Counted from the first letter of the stretch, positions 23,547 through 33,729 are shown. The stretch is DNA of 64,000 nucleotides from Streptomyces cellulosae (GCF_000721105.1 NZ_JOEV01000006.1:247277-311276); one strand, 5' to 3'. The notes: generated from the sequence alone by a model not told the origin. Numbers and translations are program-made.

Positions 23547-23978
23547 CTACAGCTCGCGGTCCCGGGCCAGTTGCTCCCACATGATCTCCCGCAGCGCGGG
23601 CTCCGCGTCGCAGTCGTACGGCACGCGCGCGGTGGTCTGGAACCAGACGACGGTCAGCGAGGAGCCGTAGAGGATCGGGTCGTGTTCCGGATCGAGCGCT
23701 GTGGAGCCGAACGCGCCGACGCAGGCCACGGCGGGCAGAACCTCCACAGGACCGAACGCGCCGGTGTACTGGTCGGGATACTCGCGCGGAGGCGGTACCA
23801 GATGCACCGGTGTGGCGGGGAAGGCCCGCTCGGCCGCCCGTACCAGCCCTTGGATCTTCAGGTCGTTGACCGGCTTGCAGGGATAGTCCTCCAGCCACCC
23901 GCCGTACGTCGAGGACAGCCGCAGCTCGGAGAGGTCGAGCGAGCGGCCGGAGGCCAGGACGACACGGCTCAGGGACAT
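23547..23978 (-). CDS. Hypothetical Streptomyces protein
   Basis: 143 aa from ATG 23978 (MSLSRVVLASGRSLDLSEL); ten further N-terminal residues of a longer frame (24008) are Arg-rich and unlikely. Recognisable segments are TYGGWLEDYPC, DPILYGSSLTVVWFQ and EIMWEQLARDREL. It resembles a conserved hypothetical family of Streptomyces without known function; no signal peptide or TM. It lies between the DinB pseudogene and the Prim-Pol gene on the same strand. Confidence 0.7.
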   Translation of the reverse strand: MSLSRVVLASGRSLDLSELRLSSTYGGWLEDYPCKPVNDLKIQGLVRAAERAFPATPVHLVPPPREYPDQYTGAFGPVEVLPAVACVGAFGSTALDPEHDPILYGSSLTVVWFQTTARVPYDCDAEPALREIMWEQLARDREL

Positions 23979-24019
23979 GGTCGGCACTCTGGGGCGGCGG
24001 CGGTGCATGGTGCTCCTGT

Positions 24020-24081
24020 GTTTCGTGCGCTGTCCGGCCCCGCGGGAAACGTTTCGTGCGTTGTCCGGCCTTGCAGGGAAC
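24020..24081 (+). repeat. 31-bp tandem duplication
   Basis: GTTTCGTGCGCTGTCCGGCC(...)AAC at 24020-24050 repeats at 24051-24081 with three or four mismatches, in the short gap between two minus-strand genes. No function proposed. Confidence 0.7.
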
Positions 24082-24086
24082 GTTTC

Positions 24087-24953
24087 TCAGGGCCGATGCC
24101 CCGTCATGCGCGCCGCCGACGCGATGGTCGCCCGGGCCTCGCGTTCGCTGAGCCCTGTGTTCAGGGCCGCGTCGACGAGCGCGTCGACCAGGGCGGGACC
24201 GATGCCGTCCTCGTAGGCGCGGCAGGCCGCCCAGAACAGGCGGGTGTTGCGCTGGCCCTCGTGCGCGGCGAGCACGAACTGGACCAGGCCCTGGCCATGG
24301 TCACCGGTGGACGGCGGTGTGGGGTGGTGGGTGCGGGGAGGGGGCAGCAGGATCCGCAGGAGCGCGGGCGGGCAGGCCGCCGGAGCCAGGTGCGCGGTGC
24401 CGGGCGCCGTGACGTACTCGCCGTGCTCCGTACGGGAGCCGGGTCCGACGAGATAGCCGCCGGCGCCCCGGATGTCGATGCCGGGGGCGAGACGGCCGGC
24501 CGAGTTGGGGACGACGACGTCCGGCGGGCCGCTGAGCCACAGGTGGCGGCCGCCGCTCGGGGTCAGCACGACGACCGTGTCGGGGATGGTGAACAGGTGG
24601 CGCAGGGCGAGTTCGCGCAGGGCCGCCGAGGAGTTCGTACCGGACTTCGTGTCGAGGTCGATGCCGATCAGGTGATGCGGCGGCAGGCCGCAGGCGATGC
24701 CGTACCCCGTCGCCCAGGGCGCGGCGGCGAACAGTTCGCGGATGCGTGCGGGGTCGGTGGCGGCGTCATAGACCCCGTGACCGAAGCGCCCGCACTCACC
24801 GTGGCAGGGCGGGGCCGCGGGGTCGTCGCGGTGGGGGGAGCGCAAGGCCGGGAGTTTGGTCCGGGACAGGGGAATGACGGCCAGTCCGCGCTCGGCGGCT
24901 GACAGGGCGTGTGCGAGGGCCAGCGTCGTGGCCTGCCGGTCGGTGGTGGCCAT
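24087..24953 (-). CDS. Chromosomal bifunctional DNA primase/polymerase (Prim-Pol)
   Basis: A 288-aa protein with a complete Prim-Pol domain (about 12-200): GLAVIPLSRTKLPAL, a CHGECGRFGHG insert, GIACGLPP, IGIDLDTKSG with the catalytic acidic pair, SGGRHLWLSG with the conserved His, GIDIRGAGGYLVGPGS. The C-terminal region (about 225-288) is helical (GQRNTRLFWAACRA, LSEREARATIASA). It is not part of the AICE and has no helicase partner, integrase or phage genes beside it. It may be an old plasmid/AICE gene domesticated in the chromosome. Confidence 0.85.
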   Translation of the reverse strand: MATTDRQATTLALAHALSAAERGLAVIPLSRTKLPALRSPHRDDPAAPPCHGECGRFGHGVYDAATDPARIRELFAAAPWATGYGIACGLPPHHLIGIDLDTKSGTNSSAALRELALRHLFTIPDTVVVLTPSGGRHLWLSGPPDVVVPNSAGRLAPGIDIRGAGGYLVGPGSRTEHGEYVTAPGTAHLAPAACPPALLRILLPPPRTHHPTPPSTGDHGQGLVQFVLAAHEGQRNTRLFWAACRAYEDGIGPALVDALVDAALNTGLSEREARATIASAARMTGHRP

Positions 24954-25404
24954 GCCCCTATATTCGTACGTACGTTCGAAAAAGGGAAGAGGTGCTGGCT
25001 GTGGCTAGCCGAGCGGGCGGATTGCTCGAAATGCGCCGGAATGCTTCCTCTGTTGTGTGTCTGGGGCTGCCCGCCGCTGTCTTCACGGGCATGGCGACGG
25101 CGGGCAACGGCGCGTTCGCGGACAGCGGCGCCCGCAGGCGACGGATCGAGGGCCGCCCGTGCGGGACGCCCTCGTCTGCGCGGCGGTGCCACGGCATCGC
25201 CGGGCAGGCGTTTTTCGTGTGCGGGCCGGCGCCCTTGACACCTGTACTTATCTGACGGACAGTCAGAAATCTTCGCGAGCAGGGTGGGAACCGGACCGGC
25301 GGCTGCGGTGTACCAGAAGTGTCTACGCGACGCGGCAGGGCGCGACACGGCGCGATGCCCGCAGGTGACACGAGGGACGAGCAGGGGACAGCGAGGGGGC
25401 GGAG
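24954..25404. promoter_or_regulatory. Intergenic region with CTGAC-N5-GTCAG palindrome upstream of the acyl-CoA operon
   Basis: CTGAC-GGACA-GTCAG at 25252-25266, 12 bp after a TTGACA box (25235-25240), is a probable operator for a TetR-type regulator controlling the 25405 operon; the regulator is not in the window. Near 24963 CGTACGTACG forms a second palindromic patch in the likely promoter of the divergent Prim-Pol gene. No gene seen in the rest. Confidence 0.55.
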
Positions 25405-26346
25405 ATGAGGGACACGTCGGAGGCGAGCGGCGCCCCGAAGAGCCTGGAGCAGCGGCTGAAGGCGTTTGAGGGGCGCTCCGCCGCCGTCGCGGGCGTCGGA
25501 AAAGACCCCGTCAACGGGACCATGATCCGGCATTGGTGCGAGGCGATGGGCGACACCAACCCGGCGTACCTCGGCCCGGACGCCATTGCCCCACCCACCA
25601 TGCTCCAGGCGTGGACCATGGGCGGCCTCTCCGGCCACACCGGGCGGACCGGGGCGTACGACGAACTGCTCGCCCTCCTCGACGAGCAGGGCTGCACCGC
25701 GGTGGTGGCCACCGACTGCGAGCAGGAGTACGTCAGAGCCCTGCGCCCCGGCGACGAGATCACCTTCGACTCGGTCATCGAGTCGGTGTCGGACCGCAAG
25801 ACGACCAAGCTCGGCACGGGGTACTTCGTGACGACCCGCATGGACGTCCGCGTGGGCGAGCACCTCGCGGGTACCCACCGCTTCCGCATCCTCAAGTACG
25901 CCCCGGCACACCGACCGGAGCGGAAGCCCCCGGCCGGCCCGGTCACGCGCCCCCGTCCCGTCGTCAACCGCGACAACGCCGGTTTCTGGGACGGAGTACG
26001 ACGACATCGGCTCCTCATCCAGCGCTGCACGGCCTGCGCGAGCCTGCGATTTCCCTGGCTCCCCGGCTGCAACGCCTGCGGCTGCCCGGACTGGGAAACG
26101 ATCGAGACGAGCGGCGAAGGCACCGTCTTTTCGTACGTCGTCCTGCACCACCCCCCCTTCCCGGCCTTCGACCCCCCTTACGCGGTAGCCCTGATCGAAC
26201 TCGCGGAGGGAGTCCGGATGATCAGCAACGTGGTGGGTGTGCCTTACGACAAGGTGCGGATCGGCCAGCCGGTCCGGCTCGAATTCCAGCAGTACGACGA
26301 CGAGTTGGTGCTGCCGGTCTTCCGCGCTGGAGGGGAGGCCGCGTGA
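25405..26346 (+). CDS. MaoC-like dehydratase/DUF35 OB-fold fusion (ChsH2-like)
   Basis: A 313-aa two-domain protein. Residues 1-165 form a MaoC N-terminal type hotdog domain (FEGRSAAVAGVGKDPV, IAPPTMLQAWTMGG). Residues 185-310 form a DUF35 unit with a zinc ribbon (CTACASLRF..CNACGC) and OB fold (GTVFSYVVLH, GQPVRLEFQ). This is the architecture of mycobacterial ChsH2, which pairs with a small MaoC protein to hydrate an enoyl-CoA while its DUF35 part docks the aldolase Ltp2. The next two genes supply exactly those partners, with 4-bp overlaps. Substrate here is unknown. Confidence 0.88.
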   Translation: MRDTSEASGAPKSLEQRLKAFEGRSAAVAGVGKDPVNGTMIRHWCEAMGDTNPAYLGPDAIAPPTMLQAWTMGGLSGHTGRTGAYDELLALLDEQGCTAVVATDCEQEYVRALRPGDEITFDSVIESVSDRKTTKLGTGYFVTTRMDVRVGEHLAGTHRFRILKYAPAHRPERKPPAGPVTRPRPVVNRDNAGFWDGVRRHRLLIQRCTACASLRFPWLPGCNACGCPDWETIETSGEGTVFSYVVLHHPPFPAFDPPYAVALIELAEGVRMISNVVGVPYDKVRIGQPVRLEFQQYDDELVLPVFRAGGEAA

Positions 26347-27098
26347 AGGCAGGAGCAGACGGAAGGAGGGGCGCCCCCGAAGGGCGCATGAGGACGGGTA
26401 AGGGCCGTGTGAGGCCCGGCGACGAACTCCCGCCCCTGGAGATTCCGATCACCCGCACGCTCATCGTCGCCGGGGCCATCGCCTCCCGCGACTACCAGGA
26501 CGTCCACCACGACGCCGAACTGGCCAGGGAGAAGGGCTCCCCGGACATCTTCATGAACATCCTGACGACGAACGGACTGGTCGGCCGCTACATCACCGAC
26601 CACTTCGGCCCACGGGCCGTACTCCGCAAGGTGGCCATCAGGCTCGGTGCTCCCAACTACCCGGGGGACACGATGGTGTTGACGGGCACGATCGAGGACG
26701 TCTCCGAGGACGCGCCCGAAACCGTGGACGGCGAGACCGCGACCGTCCGCGTGATCGGCACCAACGCGACCGGGAGACATGTGACCGGGACGGTGACGGT
26801 GACTGTCCCGAGGGGACGGCCGCCGGGTAGGGAGGAGCAGGGCGGGGTCGGTAACGCAGGGGAGTTGGAGGAGGCCCGGGAGACAGAGGAACCGGCAGGG
26901 CCGGCACGGCTGTCACGACCGGCACGATCAGAAGGGTCGGCACGATCAGAAGGGCCGGAAGGGCCGGAAGGGCCGGAAGCTCCGGAAGGTCCGGAAGGGC
27001 CGGAAGCTCCGGAAGGTCCGGAAGGGTCGGGACGACCTGAAGGGCCGGAAGAGCTCACCCAACCGGAAGCGGTCGCAGAGCGAGGAGCGCCGGGATGA
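26343..27098 (+). CDS. MaoC-family dehydratase (ChsH1-like) with a repetitive acidic tail
   Basis: 251 aa from GTG 26343, which overlaps the upstream stop (GTGA). The hotdog/hydratase domain spans about 20-160: the catalytic Asp/His segment ASRDYQDVHHDAE and MNILTTNGLVGRYITDHFG are typical. Residues about 165-250 are low complexity, including repeated EGPEGPEAPEGP units made from a tandem GGAAGGGCC/GGAAGCTCC repeat, which is unusual for ChsH1-type proteins (normally about 130-150 aa). It probably forms the active hydratase with the 25405 product. The stop overlaps the thiolase-like gene start (ATGA). ATG 26388 is an alternative start. Confidence 0.85.
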   Translation: MKAGADGRRGAPEGRMRTGKGRVRPGDELPPLEIPITRTLIVAGAIASRDYQDVHHDAELAREKGSPDIFMNILTTNGLVGRYITDHFGPRAVLRKVAIRLGAPNYPGDTMVLTGTIEDVSEDAPETVDGETATVRVIGTNATGRHVTGTVTVTVPRGRPPGREEQGGVGNAGELEEARETEEPAGPARLSRPARSEGSARSEGPEGPEGPEAPEGPEGPEAPEGPEGSGRPEGPEELTQPEAVAERGAPG

Positions 27099-28261
27099 GC
27101 CTACGCACCCGAGACTCGCTCGGTGGACGCGCGGCGATCGTCGGTATCGGGGCCACGGAGTTCTCCAAGGACTCGGGGCGCAGCGAACTGCGGCTGGCGG
27201 CGGAGGCGGTGCGGGCCGCGCTGGCGGACGCCGGGCTGCGACCGGCCGACGTGGACGGGATGGTCACGTTCACGATGGACACCAGCCCGGAGATCACCGT
27301 CGCCCAAGCCTGCGGAATGGGCGAGCTGGCCTTCTTCTCCCGCGTCCACTACGGCGGCGGGGCGGCCTGCGCCACCGTCCAGCAGGCCGCGCTCGCCGTC
27401 GCCACGGGCGTGGCAGAGGTGGTCGTCTGCTACCGAGCCTTCAACGAACGGTCGGGCCGGAGATTCGGCTCGGGCGTACAGCACCGGGAGCCGTCGGCGG
27501 AGGGAGTCGCGCTCGGCTGGTCCCTGCCCTTCGGGCTGCTCACACCGGCGTCCTGGGTGGCGATGGCGGCCCAGCGGTATCTGCACACGTACGGCCTGAC
27601 ACCGGAGGCGTTCGGGCACGTGGCGGTCACGAACCGCAGACATGCGGCGACCAACCCGGCGGCCTACTTCCACGGCCGCCCGATCACCCTGGCCGACCAC
27701 GCGTCCTCCCGCTGGATCGTCGAGCCGCTGCGGCTGCTGGACTGTTGCCAGGAGACCGATGGCGGCCAGGCTCTCGTGGTCACTTCCGTGGAGCGGGCCC
27801 GCGACCTGCCCCACCGGCCCGCCGTCATCACGGCGGCCGCCCAGGGGGCGGGCAGGGCGCAGGAGCAGATGACCAGCTTCTACCGCGACGACCTGACCGG
27901 CCTGCCGGAGATGGGCGTGGTGGCCCGGCAACTGTGGCGGACCTCAGGACTCACGCCCGCCGACATCGATGTGGGGATTCTGTACGACCACTTCACCCCG
28001 TTCGTGCTGACACAACTGGAGGAGTTCGGCTTCTGCAGAAAAGGGGAGGCATCCGACTTCGTGGCGGAGGAGCGGCTGCCGCTGAACACACACGGGGGAC
28101 AGCTGGGGGAGGCGTATCTGCACGGGATGAACGGCATCGCGGAAGGCGTACGTCAGATCCGAGGCACCGCCGTGAACCAGATACCGGGAGCGAGCCGGAC
28201 CCTGGTGACAGCGGGGACGGGGGTACCGACGTCGGGCCTGGTACTGGCCTCGGACCGTTGA
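27095..28261 (+). CDS. Thiolase-fold lipid-transfer/retro-aldolase protein (Ltp2-like)
   Basis: A 388-aa thiolase-superfamily protein of the SCP-x/lipid-transfer type: AIVGIGATEFSKDSGRS, YGGGAACATVQQAALAVATG, DHFTPFVLTQLEEFGF, LNTHGGQLGEAYLHGMN. The classical thiolase nucleophile motif is absent, as in Ltp2, a retro-aldolase that cleaves a 3-hydroxyacyl-CoA after hydration by ChsH1-ChsH2. With the two upstream genes it forms a complete hydration/aldol-cleavage module. Whether it acts on sterol-like or other branched side chains cannot be told from sequence. Confidence 0.87.
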   Translation: MSLRTRDSLGGRAAIVGIGATEFSKDSGRSELRLAAEAVRAALADAGLRPADVDGMVTFTMDTSPEITVAQACGMGELAFFSRVHYGGGAACATVQQAALAVATGVAEVVVCYRAFNERSGRRFGSGVQHREPSAEGVALGWSLPFGLLTPASWVAMAAQRYLHTYGLTPEAFGHVAVTNRRHAATNPAAYFHGRPITLADHASSRWIVEPLRLLDCCQETDGGQALVVTSVERARDLPHRPAVITAAAQGAGRAQEQMTSFYRDDLTGLPEMGVVARQLWRTSGLTPADIDVGILYDHFTPFVLTQLEEFGFCRKGEASDFVAEERLPLNTHGGQLGEAYLHGMNGIAEGVRQIRGTAVNQIPGASRTLVTAGTGVPTSGLVLASDR

Positions 28262-28275
28262 TAGACGGCACCGGA

Positions 28276-28540
28276 CCGCGGACTGCCGCACGCGGGCTGC
28301 CGACGCCGACGCCGACTGCCGACGCCGACGCCGACTGCCGACGCCGACGCCGACCGCGAACTGTCGACCGCCGACCGCCGACCGCCGACCGCCGACCGCG
28401 GACCGCGGACGCCGACGCCGACCGCGAACTGTCGACCGCCGACCGCCGACGGCCGACCGCCGACCGCCGACCGCGGACGCCGACCGCGGACTGTCGACCG
28501 CCGACGGCCGACGCCGACCGCCACTGCCGGCACGGGCCGC
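28276..28540 (+). repeat. Minisatellite of CCGACGCCGAC / GACCGCC units
   Basis: Dense short tandem repeats built from CGACC, GCCGAC and GCGGAC, with a longer unit containing CGCGAACTGTCGACCGCCG occurring twice (near 28352 and 28420) and a variant near 28490. It fills most of the gap between the thiolase and the sigma-factor gene; the remainder to 28903 has ATCCGTAT-like repeats but no gene. Reading frames through it are repeat artefacts. Confidence 0.85.
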
Positions 28541-28903
28541 TGACGGTCGAGGTGGTCGCGAGCTGCCGCTCGGTGGCGGACCGGATCCACATCTCGTATC
28601 CGTGTGCCGTCTGAATGCCGTGTCCGTCTAATGCCGTATCCGTCCGCACCTCGCGCACGTCCGTATCTCGCATCCGTCCAGATGCCGCATCCGTTCCGTA
28701 TTCCGTATGGGGTCCTGAACGCCCAGGAGTGAACCGGTCGCAGTCGTCGGCAGGTGACCCCCAGGGGTAATCCCGCAGTACCTCCGTCCCGCTCGTCCAC
28801 CTTCAGGAGGTGCAGCCAGCACCACCCCTACAACCTGAGGCGGACTCGTCTCCGGGACCTGCGGCCGATGAGCGGGAGGGGCCCGCGCTCATAGCGTTGA
28901 GCC

Positions 28904-29506
28904 ATGACCACACCCGTCTGCACCAGCGCTTCGAAGGCCGCCACGCCGGCGACGCAGACCCTTCCGTACTCCTCGCAGCCCTCGTACCCCTCCCACCCCG
29001 CCTCTCCCTCCTACCCGTCGTTCTCCTCGTACGTGAAGGCACGCCAGCCGGTGCTGCTGCGTACCGCCCGGTCGCTCACCGCGAACCCGAGCGACGCGGA
29101 GGACCTGCTGCAGACCGCGCTGACCAAGACCTACGTGGCCTGGGAGCGCATCGAGGACCACCGTGCGCTCGACGGTTATGTGCGCCGCGCGCTGCTGAAC
29201 ACGCGCACCTCGCAGTGGCGCAAGCGCAAGGTCGACGAATTCGCGTGCGACGAACTGCCGGAGCCCGAGCCGGAGCCCGCCGGCGCCGATCCGGCGGAGC
29301 AGCAGGCGCTGCACGACGCGATGTGGCGGGCGATCACGAAACTGCCCGCCCGGCAGCGGGCGATGGTCGTCCTCAGGTACTACGAGGACCTCAGCGAGGT
29401 CCAGACGGCCGAGGTGCTCGGGGTGTCCGTCGGCACGGTGAAGTCGGCGGTGTCGAGGGCGTTGGGCAAACTCCGCGAGGACCCTGAGCTCGGCCTGGTC
29501 CGATGA
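28904..29506 (+). CDS. SigE-family ECF RNA polymerase sigma factor
   Basis: A 200-aa protein. After a Ser/Pro-rich N-terminus (1-40), sigma2 (about 42-105) shows RTARSLTANPSDAEDLLQTALTKTYVAW and sigma4 (about 135-195) shows LPARQRAMVVLRYYEDLSEVQTAEVLGV with the HTH SVGTVKSAVSRAL. No anti-sigma gene follows. Start ATG 28904 follows a purine-rich GGGAGGGG. The extended N-terminus is unusual. Regulon unknown. Confidence 0.9.
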   Translation: MTTPVCTSASKAATPATQTLPYSSQPSYPSHPASPSYPSFSSYVKARQPVLLRTARSLTANPSDAEDLLQTALTKTYVAWERIEDHRALDGYVRRALLNTRTSQWRKRKVDEFACDELPEPEPEPAGADPAEQQALHDAMWRAITKLPARQRAMVVLRYYEDLSEVQTAEVLGVSVGTVKSAVSRALGKLREDPELGLVR

Positions 29507-29643
29507 CTCGACAGGTGCAGTAACCCGAAAGCGGCAGTAACCCGAACTGACGCGCACGACTCACATAACACCGTGGGGCCGAACCGGTACCGTCTTCACG
29601 CGGTGAGCGGAACGTGACGTGATCGATCACCCTGGGCTAGTGA

Positions 29644-29659
29644 CATACCGCGCGGTATG
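29644..29659. promoter_or_regulatory. Perfect 16-bp palindrome CATACCGCGCGGTATG
   Basis: Lies about 60 bp upstream of the acyl-CoA ligase start. Length and symmetry are typical of TetR-type operators of fatty-acid genes; the regulator gene is not adjacent. Confidence 0.7.
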
Positions 29660-29718
29660 CGCGGAGAATCTGCGCAGCCCTTACTACCGCGCAGGCAATG
29701 TCGCCTCAGGAGGACGCC

Positions 29719-31374
<1,656 letters not shown>

Positions 31375-31380
31375 GGAACA

Positions 31381-31427
31381 CGCGTGCGCCGGGCGGAGCA
31401 CCACAGGGTGCCTGCCCGGCGCACGCG
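31381..31427 (+). terminator. Terminator of the acyl-CoA ligase gene
   Basis: A 14-bp perfect stem (CGCGTGCGCCGGGC with GCCCGGCGCACGCG) around a 19-nt loop, starting 6 bp after the TGA. Confidence 0.8.
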
Positions 31428-31474
31428 CACATCATCGGCGTATCGAGGCGGTCTCTCCGGAGCCGGTTTCACGG

Positions 31475-31627
31475 AACCCGCCTACGACGATGCGAACCTT
31501 CGCGGGTCCGGCCTCCGCCGAACCCGCCTACGACGATGCGAACCTTCGCCGATCCGGCCTCCGCCGAACCCGCCTACGACGATGCGGTCTTCGCCGATCC
31601 GGCCTCCGCCGATCCCGCCTTCGCCGG
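31475..31627. repeat. 46-bp tandem repeat, three copies plus a partial
   Basis: Units begin AACCCGCCTACGACGATGCG at 31475, 31521 and 31567, the last with a 1-bp loss, followed by a partial unit at 31612. The right end lies inside the MFS gene and encodes its Ala/Gly/Ser-rich C-terminal tail, so repeat gain can alter that tail. Confidence 0.85.
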
Positions 31628-32824
31628 ACCTCGCCGTACCGCCGTGCTCACCCACCCCAGCGTCAGCCACAGGCCCGCCACCGCGGTGACCCCGCTCCAG
31701 CCGAAGTGGCTGAAGGCCGAGCCCGCCAGGGCGGAGGCGGTGGCGCCGCCCGCGAAGCCGGCGACGACGTAGGCCGTGTTGGCGGTTGCGGGGGTGGAGG
31801 TCGAAGTCAGCGCGAGGGTCTGGTTGGCGATGTGGGAGGCGACCAGGGCCGCGTGGATCGCGATCGCGGCACCGAACAGGGCCCACAGCACCTGCCCGCC
31901 CAGCCAGAACAGCGGCACCGAGACGGCGGCGAGGAGATACGCGGACCGTACGACCTTCGCGGCGCCGAAGCGGTCGACCAGGCCGCCGGCGAGGGGTGCG
32001 ACCACGCTCGCCGCCAGCCCGAAGAGGCCGAAGAGTCCGGCGCTCGCCGTGGACAGGTGGTACGTCGAGCCCGTCAGCAGCAGCGCGAGCGAGGTCCACA
32101 GGGCGCTCCAGGCGCCGTACATCCCGGCCTGGCGCACGCACGCGCGCCACAGGTCGGGCGAGCGGCGGACGACGGACGGCAGCGCGGCGAGGCCGGCGAA
32201 CAGCGGGCCGGAGCGGCGGCGTTCCTCCACGGGGAGGACGTACGCGGTGACCAGTCCGAGGACGGCCGTCAGAACGGCCGCGCCCACGAACACCACACGC
32301 CAGCCGAAGGCCTGGCCGATCAGTCCGCCGAGGACCCGGGCGGCCACGACGCCGGTGAACAGGCCCGCGATGACGGCCGCGACATGGCGAGCGCGCCGGT
32401 CGGCGGGGGCGCGCTGGGCCACCAGTGGCACGAGGAGTTGCGGGACGACGGTCGCGGCGGAGGCGACCAGGACGGCCGCGGCGAGCGCGGTGGTCCCCGC
32501 GGCCGTCGCGCCCGCGGCCAGCGCTGCGGCCGTGACGAGCGAGAGGACGGCGACCAGCCGGCGCCGGTTGACGCTGTCGCCGAGCGGGGCGAAGACGAGC
32601 AGGCCGGCGGCGTAGCCGAACTGCGCCACCGAGGCGACCCAGGCGACGGCGGACGGGGTGGAGCCGAAGTCGCGGGCGATGAGGGGGAGCAGCGGGGCCG
32701 CGAGATAGATGTTGGCGGCCGTGACGGCGGTGGCCAGGCCGATCAGAGGGAGCAGGAAGCGGTGCGCGGTGGCCGGCTGAGGTGTCGGGGTACGGGCCTG
32801 CCGGGCGGTGATTGCGGTCGGCAT
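31574..32824 (-). CDS. MFS transporter, 12-TM
   Basis: 416 aa from ATG 32824 (MPTAITARQ), selected because AAGGAG lies about 10 nt upstream. Twelve predicted helices; after helix 2 LGDSVNRRR is the MFS loop 2-3 motif. The layout resembles drug-efflux DHA1-type permeases. Residues after about 400 (PAKAGSAEAGSAK) are derived from the tandem repeat. It is divergent from a TetR gene with two operators between, so the regulator probably represses this pump; substrate unknown. Confidence 0.88.
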   Translation of the reverse strand: MPTAITARQARTPTPQPATAHRFLLPLIGLATAVTAANIYLAAPLLPLIARDFGSTPSAVAWVASVAQFGYAAGLLVFAPLGDSVNRRRLVAVLSLVTAAALAAGATAAGTTALAAAVLVASAATVVPQLLVPLVAQRAPADRRARHVAAVIAGLFTGVVAARVLGGLIGQAFGWRVVFVGAAVLTAVLGLVTAYVLPVEERRRSGPLFAGLAALPSVVRRSPDLWRACVRQAGMYGAWSALWTSLALLLTGSTYHLSTASAGLFGLFGLAASVVAPLAGGLVDRFGAAKVVRSAYLLAAVSVPLFWLGGQVLWALFGAAIAIHAALVASHIANQTLALTSTSTPATANTAYVVAGFAGGATASALAGSAFSHFGWSGVTAVAGLWLTLGWVSTAVRRGPAKAGSAEAGSAKTASS

Positions 32825-32854
32825 GGGAAGGGAGCTCCTTAGAGCCTGCTCTAA

Positions 32855-32928
32855 CAACTAACTGGTTGGTTGATACGCCCAACAGTCTGGACCGGTCCCG
32901 AATTCCCTGTCAACCAAATAGTTGGTTG
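32855..32928. promoter_or_regulatory. Two TetR operators (CAACCAA-N4-TTGGTTG)
   Basis: CAACTAA-CTGG-TTGGTTG at 32855-32872 (one arm mismatch) and the perfect CAACCAA-ATAG-TTGGTTG at 32911-32928. They lie between the divergent MFS and TetR genes, one close to each start. Confidence 0.85.
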
Positions 32929-32949
32929 CTTGGGAGGTACCCTGCCCTT

Positions 32950-33528
32950 ATGGCAGTCAGAGACCCCGAGGCCACCAAGGCCCGGATCTTCGAGGCGGCG
33001 GTCGCCGAGTTCGCCCGGCACGGCATCGCAGGCGCCCGCATCGACCGGATCGCGGCTGCGGCCAAGGCGAACAAGCAACTGATCTACGCCTACTTCGGCA
33101 ACAAGGCGGAGCTGTTCACCCAGGTCCTGGGGAGCTGCATGGTCGACCTCGCCGCCGCCGTCCCGGTCGACCCGGACGACATCGAGGGCTGGATCGACCG
33201 CCTGATCGACTACCACTCGACCCACCCCGAACTGCTGCGCCTCCTCTTCTGGGAGGGCATCGAGTACGGCACTTCCGAACTCCCCGACGAGACCGAGCGC
33301 CAGGACCACTACACGCGCAAGGTCGCCGCCATCGAGGACGGCCAGGCCCGGGGTGTCATCACGGACGCATTCCCGCCCCGTGACCTGCTGTTCCTGCTGA
33401 CGGCCCTCGCCAACTGGTCCGCCGCCGTCCCACAGATGCGCCGCGTCCTCACGGGCTCCGAGGACACCGATCGCGAACGCCTGCGCGCCTCGATCAAGCA
33501 GGCGGCACGGAGGCTGGTCGCGCCGTAG
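32950..33528 (+). CDS. TetR-family transcriptional regulator
   Basis: 192 aa. N-terminal HTH (about 5-55): TKARIFEAAVAEFARHGIAGARIDRIAAAAKANKQ split by the typical LIYAYFGNKAELF. The C-terminal ligand domain (60-192) is all-helical. ATG 32950 fits family length; a frame from 32812 would cover both operators. Divergent to the MFS gene and most likely its repressor and its own. Confidence 0.9.
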   Translation: MAVRDPEATKARIFEAAVAEFARHGIAGARIDRIAAAAKANKQLIYAYFGNKAELFTQVLGSCMVDLAAAVPVDPDDIEGWIDRLIDYHSTHPELLRLLFWEGIEYGTSELPDETERQDHYTRKVAAIEDGQARGVITDAFPPRDLLFLLTALANWSAAVPQMRRVLTGSEDTDRERLRASIKQAARRLVAP

Positions 33529-33540
33529 GCGTTTCTCTTG

Positions 33541-33728
33541 CGCGGACTCGGATCCGCCGCTCTGACTCGGATCGGCCAGCGCTGACCCGGATCAGCCGCT
33601 CTGACCCGGATCCGCCGCTCTGACTCGGATCGGCCAGCGCTGACCCGGATCAGTCAGCGCTGACCCCGATCAATCCATGCTGATCCAGGCCGGATGGTAA
33701 CGATCCAGGCCGGACCATGCTGACACGG
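33541..33728. repeat. Tandem repeat of about 19 bp (GCTCTGACTCGGATC type)
   Basis: Units such as GCTCTGACTCGGATCGGCCA and GCGCTGACCCGGATCA alternate about nine times between two converging genes (TetR and the PAS protein). No hairpin terminator is otherwise obvious there. Confidence 0.8.
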
Positions 33729-33729
33729 A

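Noticed and set aside
28276..28540. Tandem repeats as a CRISPR array
   Set aside because: Units are contiguous, short and degenerate with no regular unique spacers, and no cas genes occur in the window.
27745..28614. Plus-strand frame running through the 28.3-kb minisatellite
   Set aside because: Its sequence is an Arg/Asp/Thr repeat artefact (ADADADCRRR type) plus a shadow of the thiolase gene.
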